Origin: Vampirovibrio chlorellavorus
GTDB lineage: Bacteria; Cyanobacteriota; Vampirovibrionia; Vampirovibrionales; Vampirovibrionaceae
Reading direction: 5' to 3'
Assembly (NCBI GenBank): GCA_003149345.1
Contig: QFWI01000016.1
Span: forward strand, 124,001 to 188,000
DNA length: 64,000 nucleotides
In this document: piece after piece, positions 1-9,055 of the stretch
Layout of the letters: the number at the start of each line of letters is the position of its first letter
Position numbering within the stretch: position 1 is the stretch's first letter
Program-made: the position numbers and the translations under genes
The notes under the pieces: generated by a model
Databases searched by the model: none
Seen by the model: the letters and a program-made list of their open reading frames with translations, nothing else
What the model was told of the DNA's origin: nothing

Positions 1-62
1 AGAATCAGATTTGCGTGAGTCAGGGTGTTGAAGGCCCTGGGTATCGTTGTTTGTGCCAATCT

Positions 63-2825
63 TTATTTACGTGCAGGACTGGGCGTTATGGCGGTAGGCT
101 TGACTACCGATAGCACGCTGGGCCCTGAAAATACCATTTTGGCTACCCGCTGAATGTCTTGCGGTGTAACCTGTTCAATAAGCGCTGGATAAGTTTTATC
201 GAATTCATAACCAGTCCCCACTACCTCGTAAAAACCCAGATAGTAGGCCTGGTTAATGTTGGTGTTGTGCGCCAGAAAGAAGCTGCCTCGGAGTTTGCTC
301 TTGGCTTCCGACAGTTCCGAGTCTGGAACCAGCTCGTTTTGTAATCGGGTGATTTCGTGGTTAAAACCGTTTTGCACTTTGCTCAAATTGGCCGGATCTG
401 TTCCGATGTAGGCCACAAACCGGCTTTTCTCTTCCCGGGAAGGCAACATGCTGCCCACAACGTAAGCCAGGCCCTGTTTCTCCCGTAAGTCCACGAACAA
501 GCGGGAACTCATCCCGGTACCCAGCAGAGAGTTAAGCACCTTGAGGGCCACGTAATCCTTTTGGTCACGAATGGGAGGCACCAGCCAGCCTTGGGCCAGC
601 CAGGTGGCCGAGAGTTTCGGCTTTTCCTCAGTTAACGTTCGGCTATCCGTAAGGGCGGGAACCGGCGGCGTGCTGACCAGGCTGCGTTGGCAACCGGTAC
701 AGCTGTCATACAGGGAGGTGAGATAGTTTTGGAGGGTGGCCTGATCGAAATTGCCGACCACCGAGGCCACCATGTTTTGGGGCACAAAGTACAAGTGGTA
801 ATAGTCCAGCAAGTCCTGCCGGGAGATGGTATCCAGGCTGTCCTCCACCCGCTTGCCTTCATTCCCGTAGGGGTGATGTGGATACAAGGCAGTGGTCAGG
901 TTTTCAAAAGCCAATGAGGAAGGATTGTCCCGACTGGCGGCCAAGGCCTGATGAATTTGCTCTTTCTTCTTACTGATTTCATCCGGCGCAAAGAGCGGGT
1001 TACGCAGCACATCTTTCAATACGGCAAACAGTTCCCCCAAATCTTCCCGGATGGCGCTGCCGGTGATCTCGATAAAATCATCATCGGCGGACACCGTCAA
1101 GCTCATGCCCTTGCTTTCCAGTTCCCGGTTAATGGCCTCTGCGGTTCGGGAGGGGGTGCCTTGCATCATCAGGGCGCTAACCAGGCCGGCAGTGCCGGGG
1201 ATGGTTTCTACGCCCTGTCCCCCTTTAATAAACAGTTTAACAGCTACCGTGGCCGAGTTTTTACGGGGTTTGCTAATCAGGGTCATACCGTTGGACAGGG
1301 TTTTCTTTTCAATGACGCTGTTGGTTTCATCGGCTTGAGTCGTCTGGGCAGTCAATGCGCTGGGCACAATGGGAAAGCTCTCGGCGGTTTGCAGCAAGGC
1401 TAAATCGGCGCCGCTTTCCGCTTTTAAATTGGCTTTCAGGCTGCTGGGCAGCAACTCCACCATGACCGCCTGATTAAAGTTCAAATACCGATTCAGGGCA
1501 TCCTTGACCTGATCCAGTGTGACCTTCTCCACATTGCTGACGTGATCCAGATAATCCTGTAGGCTGCCAATGGTCACGTTGTAGCCAATGCTGGAAGCGG
1601 TGCCATCGGTGCTTTCGTTCTCGAACACAAAGTCTTTAATATACTGGTTTTTGGCCTTGGTCAGCTCAGCCTGAGTAATACCGTTGGCTTTCAACTGCTT
1701 GAGCTGTTTCAGGATTTCCTGTTTGACCACTTCCCGGTTTTCGGGTTTGGCCTCGGCGTTGATGACGATAAGGCCCGAATATTTTTGCGTGTAATTACCA
1801 GCGGAAACACTGTTGGCCAGCGGCTTGGTTTCTCGTAAGGCCTGATAAAGACGAGAACTCTTGCCACTGCCCAGGGCCAACAAGGCAATGTCCAGAGCGT
1901 ACACATCGTCCGGCTTTTGTTGGGCGGGGCCTAAAAAGCCCAGGGCAAAATAGGCCTGGGTGATGCTGGGGTTTTCCAGCACTTTGGCCTGAGGGCTGCT
2001 GGGTGGCTGTACCAAACCGACCTGCGGAGCCTGATAATTTTTAGGGGTCAGAAAGGGCGGCTTGGGGAACGCCTCGGTGACCAGTTTTTTAGCCTCTTCC
2101 GGGTTCACATCGCCCACAATAATGGTGTTGAAGTTTTGGGGTTGGTACCAGTAGTGGTAATACTCCAGAATACTGTCGCGGGAGATGGTGGCGATGGTTT
2201 CCTTGGGGCCCAGGGTGTCGTAGGCGTAGCCGTGCTGGCCGTACATGAGTTTGGCCAATTCGGTGTAGAGTTGGCGATCCGGGTTATCGTTGGCCCGGTT
2301 GATCTCTTCCTGCACTACCTTGCGTTCCTGTGGCAGCTCACTGGCCGGAATGGCCGCATTCAGCAGCATATCCGCATGCAGTTTCAGGGTTTCCTTAAAG
2401 TAAGGGGTGGCCGTGGTGATGTAATAGTGGGTAAAGTCGTCGCTGGTGGCGGCGTTAAACTGGGAACCCCTTGATTCCAGCAGGCGATCGATGACGCCCG
2501 GTTTGTACTGTTGGGTGCCCTTGAATAATAAGTGCTCCAAAAAGTGAGAGACCCCGTTGATTTTATCGGTTTCATTCACCGAACCTGTTTTCACCCAGGT
2601 ATCAATGGTCACAATGGGCTGACTGTGGTCTTCCTTAATGTATAAAGTCTGCCCGGTCGGCAAGGTGTAGGTTTCCACCTTGGGGATGACGCTATCGGCT
2701 TGGGCCCAATTTATGAACCAGCCGCCTTGGACTGAAATAAGCAGGGTAAAGGCGCAAACCAGGCGCTTGATTTGCTGGCTGGAAAAGTGACGGGGATGGA
2801 TGGGGCCAAAAGAAATGGGGCTCAT
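63..2825 (-). CDS. Two-domain M16 family zinc peptidase, exported
   Basis: A 920-residue protein with two tandem M16 (pitrilysin/processing-peptidase-like) halves. The N-terminal half carries the inverted zinc motif HFLEH at residues 94-98 and a downstream Glu-rich helix (VVQEEINRAN, about 167-176) that supplies the third ligand in this family. The second half (from about residue 505) has the M16 fold signature but no HxxEH, as is usual when the second half only closes the chamber. A hydrophobic segment at about residues 20-42, ending near AQA, looks like a signal peptide, so it probably acts in the periplasm on peptides or small proteins. The start is the only ATG that includes this signal; the ribosome site upstream is weak. 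It is transcribed alone. Confidence 0.93.
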   Translation of the reverse strand: MSPISFGPIHPRHFSSQQIKRLVCAFTLLISVQGGWFINWAQADSVIPKVETYTLPTGQTLYIKEDHSQPIVTIDTWVKTGSVNETDKINGVSHFLEHLLFKGTQQYKPGVIDRLLESRGSQFNAATSDDFTHYYITTATPYFKETLKLHADMLLNAAIPASELPQERKVVQEEINRANDNPDRQLYTELAKLMYGQHGYAYDTLGPKETIATISRDSILEYYHYWYQPQNFNTIIVGDVNPEEAKKLVTEAFPKPPFLTPKNYQAPQVGLVQPPSSPQAKVLENPSITQAYFALGFLGPAQQKPDDVYALDIALLALGSGKSSRLYQALRETKPLANSVSAGNYTQKYSGLIVINAEAKPENREVVKQEILKQLKQLKANGITQAELTKAKNQYIKDFVFENESTDGTASSIGYNVTIGSLQDYLDHVSNVEKVTLDQVKDALNRYLNFNQAVMVELLPSSLKANLKAESGADLALLQTAESFPIVPSALTAQTTQADETNSVIEKKTLSNGMTLISKPRKNSATVAVKLFIKGGQGVETIPGTAGLVSALMMQGTPSRTAEAINRELESKGMSLTVSADDDFIEITGSAIREDLGELFAVLKDVLRNPLFAPDEISKKKEQIHQALAASRDNPSSLAFENLTTALYPHHPYGNEGKRVEDSLDTISRQDLLDYYHLYFVPQNMVASVVGNFDQATLQNYLTSLYDSCTGCQRSLVSTPPVPALTDSRTLTEEKPKLSATWLAQGWLVPPIRDQKDYVALKVLNSLLGTGMSSRLFVDLREKQGLAYVVGSMLPSREEKSRFVAYIGTDPANLSKVQNGFNHEITRLQNELVPDSELSEAKSKLRGSFFLAHNTNINQAYYLGFYEVVGTGYEFDKTYPALIEQVTPQDIQRVAKMVFSGPSVLSVVKPTAITPSPARK

Positions 2826-3027
2826 AAGCGTTGATATTCCCTTTCCGCAAATGGTTTTATAACCACGCTCTCTTAAAATCTAGGCTGTCTTGAAATTTTG
2901 ATAACTACCGCTGACGCTGAACCAATAAAAATGCTCCAAGTCTCAGCAAAACCTCTCCTGCTTGCGATTATAATACGGTGCCCCACTTTCAGCGAGAGGA
3001 GATCGGCCCAGCGCTTTGCCGTCTGTA

Positions 3028-3061
3028 TCCAAAACCCCGGCGATGGTTCTCGGCCGGGGTT
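3028..3061 (-). terminator. Intrinsic terminator of the XRE-type regulator gene
   Basis: A 9-bp G+C-rich stem (AACCCCGGC paired with GCCGGGGTT) is followed on the minus strand by four T residues. It lies about 45 bases past the stop of the regulator gene at 3107-3697. Confidence 0.65.
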
Positions 3062-3106
3062 GTAGAGGCTTTCGGTTCTGGATTTCAGGGGCCGGGCAAG
3101 GCAAGG

Positions 3107-3697
3107 TTAAACCCTTAAATAGGCCTTAATGCCCTGAAACATGGCGTTCAGCAAGCCGATATTGGACATGGCGTCAATGCCACCGGTGGTCAGGTGTTGC
3201 TGTAAGCGGGCTTGCCAGTAGGGATAGATATCTTCCTTGCCCAGCTCCAGTACATTGGCAATGGCAAACAGCTTGGCCCAGTCCAAAGGCATGGGCAAGG
3301 CACCCCGCCACATATCCACAATTTCCAGGCGCTGGCTGCGCGGGAAGCGCTTGAGGAACTGGACGTTGCTCAGTCCCTGTTGCCGCTGTACGGACTTTAG
3401 GAACTCAATACCCGCATCCACCAGGCGAGGCTCTTCCGGGCGCTTGTATTCCGGGTAGGTTTCCGGTTCGGTTTCCATCACCACGGCAATCCGCTCCAGG
3501 GTGGTGGTGCGGGTGGAGAAGGCGATGTTTTCATCAATCAGGCTGTACACATAAGACAGTGTGACACCGATCATCTCGGCGAAATCTTTTTTGTGCAGGT
3601 TCGTCTTTTCCAGAAAAGCGACCAGCCGCTGGCTGCTATTGGTGGGAGTGGCTGTGGGCTGCTTGGCTTCCTGAAGCTCCAGTGTAGTGGTTACCAT
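3107..3697 (-). CDS. Helix-turn-helix (XRE-like) protein
   Basis: A 196-residue soluble protein. Residues about 22-75 resemble a Cro/C1-type helix-turn-helix domain: a helix with LVAFLEKTNLHKKDFAEMIG, a turn, then a recognition helix around VTLSYVYSLI. The rest is helical and has no domain I recognise. A second weak HTH-like stretch (NVQFLKRFPRSQRLEIVDMW, about residues 112-131) may be a degenerate repeat of the first. It probably binds DNA, but no target can be read from the sequence. It is a single-gene unit with a terminator directly downstream. It could equally be a structural or protein-binding derivative of the fold. Confidence 0.7.
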   Translation of the reverse strand: MVTTTLELQEAKQPTATPTNSSQRLVAFLEKTNLHKKDFAEMIGVTLSYVYSLIDENIAFSTRTTTLERIAVVMETEPETYPEYKRPEEPRLVDAGIEFLKSVQRQQGLSNVQFLKRFPRSQRLEIVDMWRGALPMPLDWAKLFAIANVLELGKEDIYPYWQARLQQHLTTGGIDAMSNIGLLNAMFQGIKAYLRV

Positions 3698-4078
3698 GTG
3701 TTATTCCCCTCTTGCTCTGCTGATTCAACTCTAACCAAACCGTGAAACCGGGAATCACTTGTTACAGGATGTTTTATTTCCGGGTGCTTGCCAATCCGGC
3801 GTGTCGAATGCGAGGACATGCTTTGACTCATTCGGCTTAATCACAAAAAATTTTTATCTATTCTAGCAAAAACTTTTAATAGTCATATCAAAGTTGAAAG
3901 ATTTTTATACAAATCATTTTGTAGGAGATTGCTTGGGGCCAAGGGCAATGGTTGTCTATAGTTATAAATAAATGTAAAGATTCAGCCTGTGGAGGAGAGC
4001 GTTTTTTCAGGCAATGGGCTAAACTGAAGATCGTTTTGAGGTGAAAACCTTGAACAGCAGCAACTGAAGGTTTTATTC
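3698..4078. other. Gene-free A+T-rich region between divergent genes
   Basis: These 381 bases separate the XRE-type gene (leftward) and a small unknown gene (rightward). The stretch at about 3840-3985 is clearly richer in A+T than its surroundings and contains several TATAAT-like hexamers, as expected for divergent promoters. I see no convincing ORF, RNA gene or repeat. Confidence 0.5.
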
Positions 4079-4297
4079 ATGACGGAAACCGAAGTCAAAC
4101 TAAACCAGCTTCAGAAAAATATCGCCCATCTGGCCGAATTTTCTGATGATGGGTGGGTCTTAAAGTGGGGCGACTCTCCCCAGACCGCTTTTGAGATTGT
4201 CTGTCGCAGGGCCAGCGCCATGCAGGTTCAAAAACTGGAATCGGTGCTGGATGGTGGTTACCAAAAAGCGACTCAACTGTTCAAGTCTACTTTGTAG
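4079..4297 (+). CDS. Small protein of unknown function (72 aa)
   Basis: An acidic-to-neutral 72-residue protein with no signal peptide or membrane segment. It begins with a helix (VKLNQLQKNIAHLAEF) and is rich in charged residues. The ATG is preceded by GAAGG eight bases upstream, and codon use resembles the neighbours, so I believe it is expressed. I do not recognise the family. It stands between the XRE-type gene and the lipoate-ligase-like gene, 133 bases from the latter. Confidence 0.6.
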   Translation: MTETEVKLNQLQKNIAHLAEFSDDGWVLKWGDSPQTAFEIVCRRASAMQVQKLESVLDGGYQKATQLFKSTL

Positions 4298-4430
4298 TGT
4301 GGGGGCTTTGCCCCTTGAAATTCAAGCCGTGCGGTTTCCCATGAAGCCATGCGCAACGCGCTTTCTGTGAGTTTTGGATTGATTGCTGTTAAAATGGCGG
4401 CATTCGGCCCTGTTTTTTGAAGGAAAGCGC

Positions 4431-5195
4431 ATGCGACTGATGGCCTTGCTGTCCGGTATCCAGACCGGCATCTACAACATGGCCCTGGATGAGGCCTTGC
4501 TGGAATGGGTTCGCCTCCAGCAGGCGCCGGTTTTGTGGGTGCGCACCTATTGCTGGGCAGCGCCAACCTTATCCTTGGGGGTGAACCAAAAAGTGCGGGA
4601 TCTGGATTTCCTGTTGAGCCACTACGGTCAAGGGCAGGATGTCAGGGCGGTGGTTCGCCGTCCGACCGGCGGGCGGGCCATTTTGCACGGACAGGATATT
4701 TCTTTTTCATTCATCACCAATCAGCCCCATATTTTGCAACTGAGCCTGAAGGAGGCCTACGCCATTTTTGCGGGGGTGGTGCAGCAAGCGCTGGGGACGG
4801 TGGGACTGCCAACCCAGCGGGCTGCCGAAGCAGGGCCCCGGGATTATTTGCGTTCCCCGGTATGCTTCCAAACCCACACGCCCTCAGACTTACTGGCCAT
4901 GGATGGACAAAAGCTCTCCGGTAGCGCCCAACTGCGTCGATCGGGTGGCATCTTGCAACATGGGGCCGCTTTTTTGGGTGCCTGGGGGATTCGGGAAAAC
5001 GCCTTTTTTGAAGCTTTATGCCAGGCGAGTACGGCCACCTTTGGCGAGCCTGTGAACGTTTTGTCCTCGCTGGAGGCGGAGGCCTTGATTACGGATTGGC
5101 CCCAGTGGCTTGAGCTTTACGCCAAGGCTTCCAAAGAAATTTTGGACAGCGTCTCCACCACCAGCGGATCCCATTTGCTGCCCGCTTCCCGCTGA
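4431..5195 (+). CDS. Lipoate--protein ligase A family protein (LplA/LipM-like)
   Basis: A 254-residue member of the biotin/lipoate A/B ligase fold. Visible hallmarks are the substrate-loop motif RRPTGGRAILHG and DGQKLSGSAQ, which contains the conserved Lys that contacts lipoyl-AMP or the octanoyl thioester. It should load lipoate or octanoate onto the E2 or H proteins of 2-oxoacid dehydrogenases or glycine cleavage. I chose the ATG at 4431, which has AGGAAAG just upstream, rather than an earlier in-frame TTG. The last about 26 codons run antisense to the 3' end of the convergent HD-GYP-like gene. Ligase versus octanoyltransferase cannot be decided from sequence alone. Confidence 0.85.
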   Translation: MRLMALLSGIQTGIYNMALDEALLEWVRLQQAPVLWVRTYCWAAPTLSLGVNQKVRDLDFLLSHYGQGQDVRAVVRRPTGGRAILHGQDISFSFITNQPHILQLSLKEAYAIFAGVVQQALGTVGLPTQRAAEAGPRDYLRSPVCFQTHTPSDLLAMDGQKLSGSAQLRRSGGILQHGAAFLGAWGIRENAFFEALCQASTATFGEPVNVLSSLEAEALITDWPQWLELYAKASKEILDSVSTTSGSHLLPASR

Positions 5196-6496
5196 AGGGT
5201 TTGCAGGGCTTTTTCGTGGGAAAGCGCTTCCCCCCGGTAAGGACGTTCCTGGGTCATGGCGTAATAAGCGTTGGCCACAGCCAGAATTCGACTGCCTAAG
5301 GGGATGCTTCGGCCCTGGAGCTTTTCCGGGCCGCCGGAACCGTCCCAGCGTTCATTCTGGGAGTGCAGGAAGGGAACCACTTCCGAGAGAAAGTTGATTT
5401 TGACCAGCAAGCTGACGCCCACGTTGGGGTGATCCCTCAGATGCTCCCACTCTTGCGGGGTCAGGCTCTCTTTTTTGTGGAGAATTTCGTCCGGTATGTG
5501 TACTTTGCCTACCGAGCCCAACAGTCCGGCCATATAGGTCAGGTCTACGGTCTTTTCGTTCAGGGCCAAGCCTTCGGCAATGGCCTTGGCCAGCAGTCCC
5601 ACCTGTTTGGAATGGCCCTTGGTAAAATTCTGGCGAGCGTCCACCGCTTTGGAGAGGGCTTCCACAAACTCCTGCTGGTGGATGCCCAAATCGGCAATGC
5701 TTTCCGTAATCTGGGCCCGCATATTCAACAGTTTGTTGATGTTTTGGGCCGCTTGCTGGCCTGATTGGCTAATACAGTCCTGCGCTTCGGCCACCAGTTG
5801 CTGTAGCCGCATCCCGGTTACAAACACTTCGGCGGCCACCTCGGCCAGCGCCACCATTTCTTCAGGGAATTCAGCGGCTTGGTAGCTCTCAAACAACAGC
5901 AAGCCCATGGACTTACCGCCTTCCCGAAGGGGTGTGAGCATCAGGCTCCGGGTTTTTCCTTGGGCCAGTCGGTCATTGGGCAACCAGTTGGCCACGGACT
6001 CTGTGTGGGCAAAGGCTTGGGTTTTGTGGCCATGATACACATCGCTGAGCAGGTTGTTGCTTTTGACCGGAATGGTTACCTCCCAGCGTTGCTGGCGATC
6101 CAGCTCCAGTGAGGTGCCGGTCAGGCTGAGGTATTGTTCCCCGGTGTCTTTGCTGGCGGTTTGGAATAAGTGGCAGGCATCCACCTGAAACATTTGGGCC
6201 AGCGTGGCGGCAATGGAGTCATAAATTAAAAAGCCGGATTGGGCATCCAGTCCCAGCACGCCCAGGGTTTTGTCAATGGAGTAAATCTGAATCAGTTCTT
6301 CCAGTTGCGCCTTGAGCTTGGCCGGGTTGTCGGCCAGACGCTCGTTGATTTTGCTCAGCAGATCATCGGAAATAAAGCTTTCCGTAACGAAGTCGCCGAT
6401 GTTAAGGGCGTAGATGGCCTCCAGGGGGTCGTGCCCGGACTCATCCAGAGGGGAATGAGGCTTTTGGGATTGTGTTTTGGCAATATGTTTATCCAA
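5117..6496 (-). CDS. GAF plus degenerate HD-GYP domain protein
   Basis: A 459-residue cytoplasmic protein. Residues about 70-232 look like a GAF sensor domain and a helical linker follows. Residues about 285-450 align well with HD-GYP cyclic-di-GMP phosphodiesterases (LHDIGKIGIPDEIL and HHERWDGSGYP regions). The metal-binding residues are replaced: the HD pair reads GS (327-328), the HH pair reads QN (380-381), GYP reads GGP (388-390), and the later Asp of the VAD motif is Asn409. Lys331, IPDEIL and ERWDGSG are kept, so the fold is probably intact. I infer a non-catalytic sensor or scaffold. Its 3' end overlaps the lipoate-ligase-like gene by 79 bases on the opposite strand. Confidence 0.85.
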   Translation of the reverse strand: MDKHIAKTQSQKPHSPLDESGHDPLEAIYALNIGDFVTESFISDDLLSKINERLADNPAKLKAQLEELIQIYSIDKTLGVLGLDAQSGFLIYDSIAATLAQMFQVDACHLFQTASKDTGEQYLSLTGTSLELDRQQRWEVTIPVKSNNLLSDVYHGHKTQAFAHTESVANWLPNDRLAQGKTRSLMLTPLREGGKSMGLLLFESYQAAEFPEEMVALAEVAAEVFVTGMRLQQLVAEAQDCISQSGQQAAQNINKLLNMRAQITESIADLGIHQQEFVEALSKAVDARQNFTKGHSKQVGLLAKAIAEGLALNEKTVDLTYMAGLLGSVGKVHIPDEILHKKESLTPQEWEHLRDHPNVGVSLLVKINFLSEVVPFLHSQNERWDGSGGPEKLQGRSIPLGSRILAVANAYYAMTQERPYRGEALSHEKALQTLQREAGSKWDPLVVETLSKISLEALA

Positions 6497-7222
6497 GGGG
6501 CTCGCTCTCCTGGCGGGTTTAACGGATCAGGTGAAACCGGGAAGGGATGGTTTCCGGGCCTGTCACTTCCTTATCGGCGGTTTCTCTTAACTCTTTAGAA
6601 AATTTTATGAGTCGGTTACAACATTTTACCCATTTTTTCAGGGGATGGGGATGCCGGAGACACGGGGCGTTTTAGCGCCTTAAAAAAGGAAAAGCCCAGC
6701 CATGGGCCGGGCCTTGTAATTTTACCCCTCAGTAAAAAACTAAAATGTCTCGCATCCAATCAACAGACCACATCAAGGGCTGCTTATCTGACAAACTCAA
6801 TACTTTTTGGTTTCGCTCTAACCGTTCTTCTCTTCTTTATACAAAAACCTATAGATAAACCTATTTTTAATTCTAATCTTCTCTGATGTCCGTATGTCCG
6901 CTCACAAAAATGGGCTTGGTGTTGGTCGTTGTGTCCCCCGGCTTGTTCAAACTGTGATCCCAAACTAAAAATTGGTTTTAGCGCTTTGCTTGATTGCATT
7001 AACGGCTGTGTTGCGGAATTTGTGTTAGGTGTTTATAGGTTGTTTAAAAAATGAATGCTCTGAATCATGTGGATTCTTTGTTTTTGGTTGTAAAGAAATT
7101 GAAATATTTGATTTTCGACAGCGCTCGTTCCGGAGTCGGGGGCTTGTCAGCGGGCCGGGGAGTGGATACCCTAGAGCAAGAGGAACGGCGCAAGCAAGAC
7201 CCGAGAGAGAGAATCTGAACCC
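6497..7222. other. Long gene-free region with an orphan hairpin
   Basis: These 726 bases separate the HD-GYP-like gene from the ABC exporter operon. The part at about 6720-7110 is A+T-rich with no ORF I would trust; a 71-codon minus-strand ORF at 6784-6999 lacks a ribosome site. A terminator-like hairpin lies at 6694-6712. The last 100 bases should hold the leader and promoter of the exporter genes. Confidence 0.5.
6682..6712 (-). terminator. Terminator-like hairpin without an assigned gene
   Basis: GCCCaGCC pairs with GGCcGGGC around an ATG loop (6694-6712). Read on the minus strand the stem is followed by TTTCCTTTTTT, an imperfect U-tract. No protein gene that would use it is recognisable to its right on the minus strand, so it may end a small RNA or be fortuitous. 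Confidence 0.4.
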
Positions 7223-8269
7223 GTGGAAAGTTCGCCAGACGCCCTGTCTTTTGCTTCCCCTTCCGCTGCTTCCAGGCAGGCGGAGCGCTTGGCCATTCGG
7301 GTGGATCATCTGGCCAAGTGCTTTCACAGCCCCCAAGGAACGGTACACGCCTTGAAGGGCGTGAGCTTTGAGGTTCAGCGTGAAAAAGTTTTCGCCATTT
7401 TAGGCCCCAATGGGGCCGGTAAAACCACCTTGTTGCGTATTCTAACCTCGATTATGCGGCCCAGCAGTGGAACCGCCTTTATTGAAGGCTTTGAGCTGGG
7501 GCGGCAAAACACCCAAATTCGTCAGTTGATTGGCATTGTGGCCCAGGACAACCACTTCGATCGCTATCTCACCGTGTGGCAGAATTTGACCCTGCATGCC
7601 CGCCTGCACGGTATGGAAAAGCCGGTTTATGAAAAGCGCATTCAGGCTCTGTTGGAGCAAGTGGGTCTATACGAGCGGCGGAACGATTATCTGGATCACT
7701 TTTCCGGTGGGATGCAGCGGCGGGTGGCCCTGATTCGGGCTCTCATCCACCGGCCCCGGCTGTTGTTTCTGGATGAGCCTTCTACCGGGCTGGATCCGGC
7801 GGCCCGGCTGGAGATTTGGGAGACCATCCAGACTCTGAAGCGAGAGACCACCGTGATTCTGACCACACACTACATGGAAGAGGCCGATCGCTTGAGTGAT
7901 CAGGTCATGATTTTGAACTACGGGGAAGTGATGATGATCGGAACCCCGCAGGAGTTGAAGGCCCGTATTTCTCCGCCCAATATGTATGAGTTGACCCTGA
8001 CGGAGCCTTTGGCCGAGCAGTATCAGCAGCGGTTGGCCCCCTGGATTTCTCAGGTGTCGGTGCTGGATCGGGATGCTTTACACTTCCATTTAAACCACCG
8101 AGAGGATTTGAGCGCCTTGATGGCCCAGATTGAACCGGCGCATTTAAAGTCGCTGGGCCTGGCCCAGGCGGATATGGAAACGGTCTACCTGACAGTGGCC
8201 GGGAAGTCCATGGCCACTTTCAAGGCGGGATCAGGAGACTGGAAGGACAGCGAGGACTCTGCCAGATGA
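7223..8269 (+). CDS. ABC-2 type exporter, ATP-binding subunit
   Basis: A 348-residue ATPase of the DrrA/NodI/CcmA type. Walker A is GPNGAGKTT, the Q-loop lies in VAQDN, the signature is FSGGMQRR, Walker B is LLFLDEPSTGLDP, and the H-loop is LTTHYMEEAD. A C-terminal domain of about 100 residues, typical of DrrA-like exporters, follows. It powers the permease encoded immediately downstream, with which it shares an ATGA stop/start overlap, so the two are translationally coupled. The GTG start at 7223 gives an unusual 25-residue Ser/Ala-rich leader before the ATPase fold, so an internal start is possible. The substrate (drug, lipid or polysaccharide) cannot be told. Confidence 0.92.
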   Translation: MESSPDALSFASPSAASRQAERLAIRVDHLAKCFHSPQGTVHALKGVSFEVQREKVFAILGPNGAGKTTLLRILTSIMRPSSGTAFIEGFELGRQNTQIRQLIGIVAQDNHFDRYLTVWQNLTLHARLHGMEKPVYEKRIQALLEQVGLYERRNDYLDHFSGGMQRRVALIRALIHRPRLLFLDEPSTGLDPAARLEIWETIQTLKRETTVILTTHYMEEADRLSDQVMILNYGEVMMIGTPQELKARISPPNMYELTLTEPLAEQYQQRLAPWISQVSVLDRDALHFHLNHREDLSALMAQIEPAHLKSLGLAQADMETVYLTVAGKSMATFKAGSGDWKDSEDSAR

Positions 8270-9036
8270 AGCTGATTTATTTTCGTCGAGGTGTGTGGCC
8301 CATTGCCCATAAAGTTCTGTTACAAGAATCGCAGGGCTGGCTGAACGAATCCATCAACACCATCGCCATTCCTTTTACATTCTTTCTGGCCTTTGGTCTG
8401 GGCCTAAGGGGCTATATTGCCGAGGTGGAGGGCGTTTCCTATATGGCCTTCCTCACGCCGGGCCTGATTACCATGACCATTTTGCTGGAAGCCTATCGTA
8501 CCGGCGCCTGGGGCCTGTGGATGGATCGCTGGCATCAGAAAATGCTGGATGAGTACCGGATTAAGCCCATCCATACTACCGACATTATTATGGGGGAAAT
8601 TCTGGGTGGCTTTTTGGTGGCCCTGATTAAAGGCGGCATCGTGGCGGCCATTTTGCTCCTTTTCTCACCGGTGGTCATTCGATGGGATGCCTTGCCGTTG
8701 TACTTTTTACTGGTGTTTCCCGGCTGTATTTTTTTTACCTGCGTGGGCAGCATGGTGGGCACCTCGTTTCCCAAGCCGGATCACATTGCCCAGTCTCAAA
8801 CCATCTTTATTACACCCCTGCTCTATTTAGGCGGCCTATTTTTCCCCATTGCCGCCTTGCCAAGCTGGATTGGCCCGGTGATTCAATGGCTCCCCACCAC
8901 AGCCGCCTTTGAGGGCGGACGGGATATTCTGCTCAATCATCATATTGACTGGCATTACTTGCTGGTGATTTGGGCGTTTGCCCTGTTTAGCTTTATTGGC
9001 GCCACCTGGTTTTTTCAGGAAAAACTCTCCGAATAG
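8266..9036 (+). CDS. ABC-2 type exporter, permease subunit
   Basis: A 256-residue inner-membrane protein with about six hydrophobic segments (for example near residues 28-48, 60-80, 105-135, 140-165, 172-195 and 228-250), the layout of ABC-2 permeases. The sequence between the fourth and fifth segments, including GTSFPKPDHIAQSQTIFITPLLYLGG, matches the conserved ABC-2 signature of NodJ/DrrB proteins. It forms the transport channel for the ATPase encoded just upstream (four-base overlap). The operon ends here, and the next gene is convergent, 20 bases away. Confidence 0.9.
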   Translation: MKLIYFRRGVWPIAHKVLLQESQGWLNESINTIAIPFTFFLAFGLGLRGYIAEVEGVSYMAFLTPGLITMTILLEAYRTGAWGLWMDRWHQKMLDEYRIKPIHTTDIIMGEILGGFLVALIKGGIVAAILLLFSPVVIRWDALPLYFLLVFPGCIFFTCVGSMVGTSFPKPDHIAQSQTIFITPLLYLGGLFFPIAALPSWIGPVIQWLPTTAAFEGGRDILLNHHIDWHYLLVIWAFALFSFIGATWFFQEKLSE

Positions 9037-9055
9037 CTTGCCCCAAACGTTCACC

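Noticed and set aside
6784..6999. 71-codon minus-strand frame in the gene-free region
   Set aside because: No ribosome site and composition unlike the neighbours; kept only as possible small-RNA territory.
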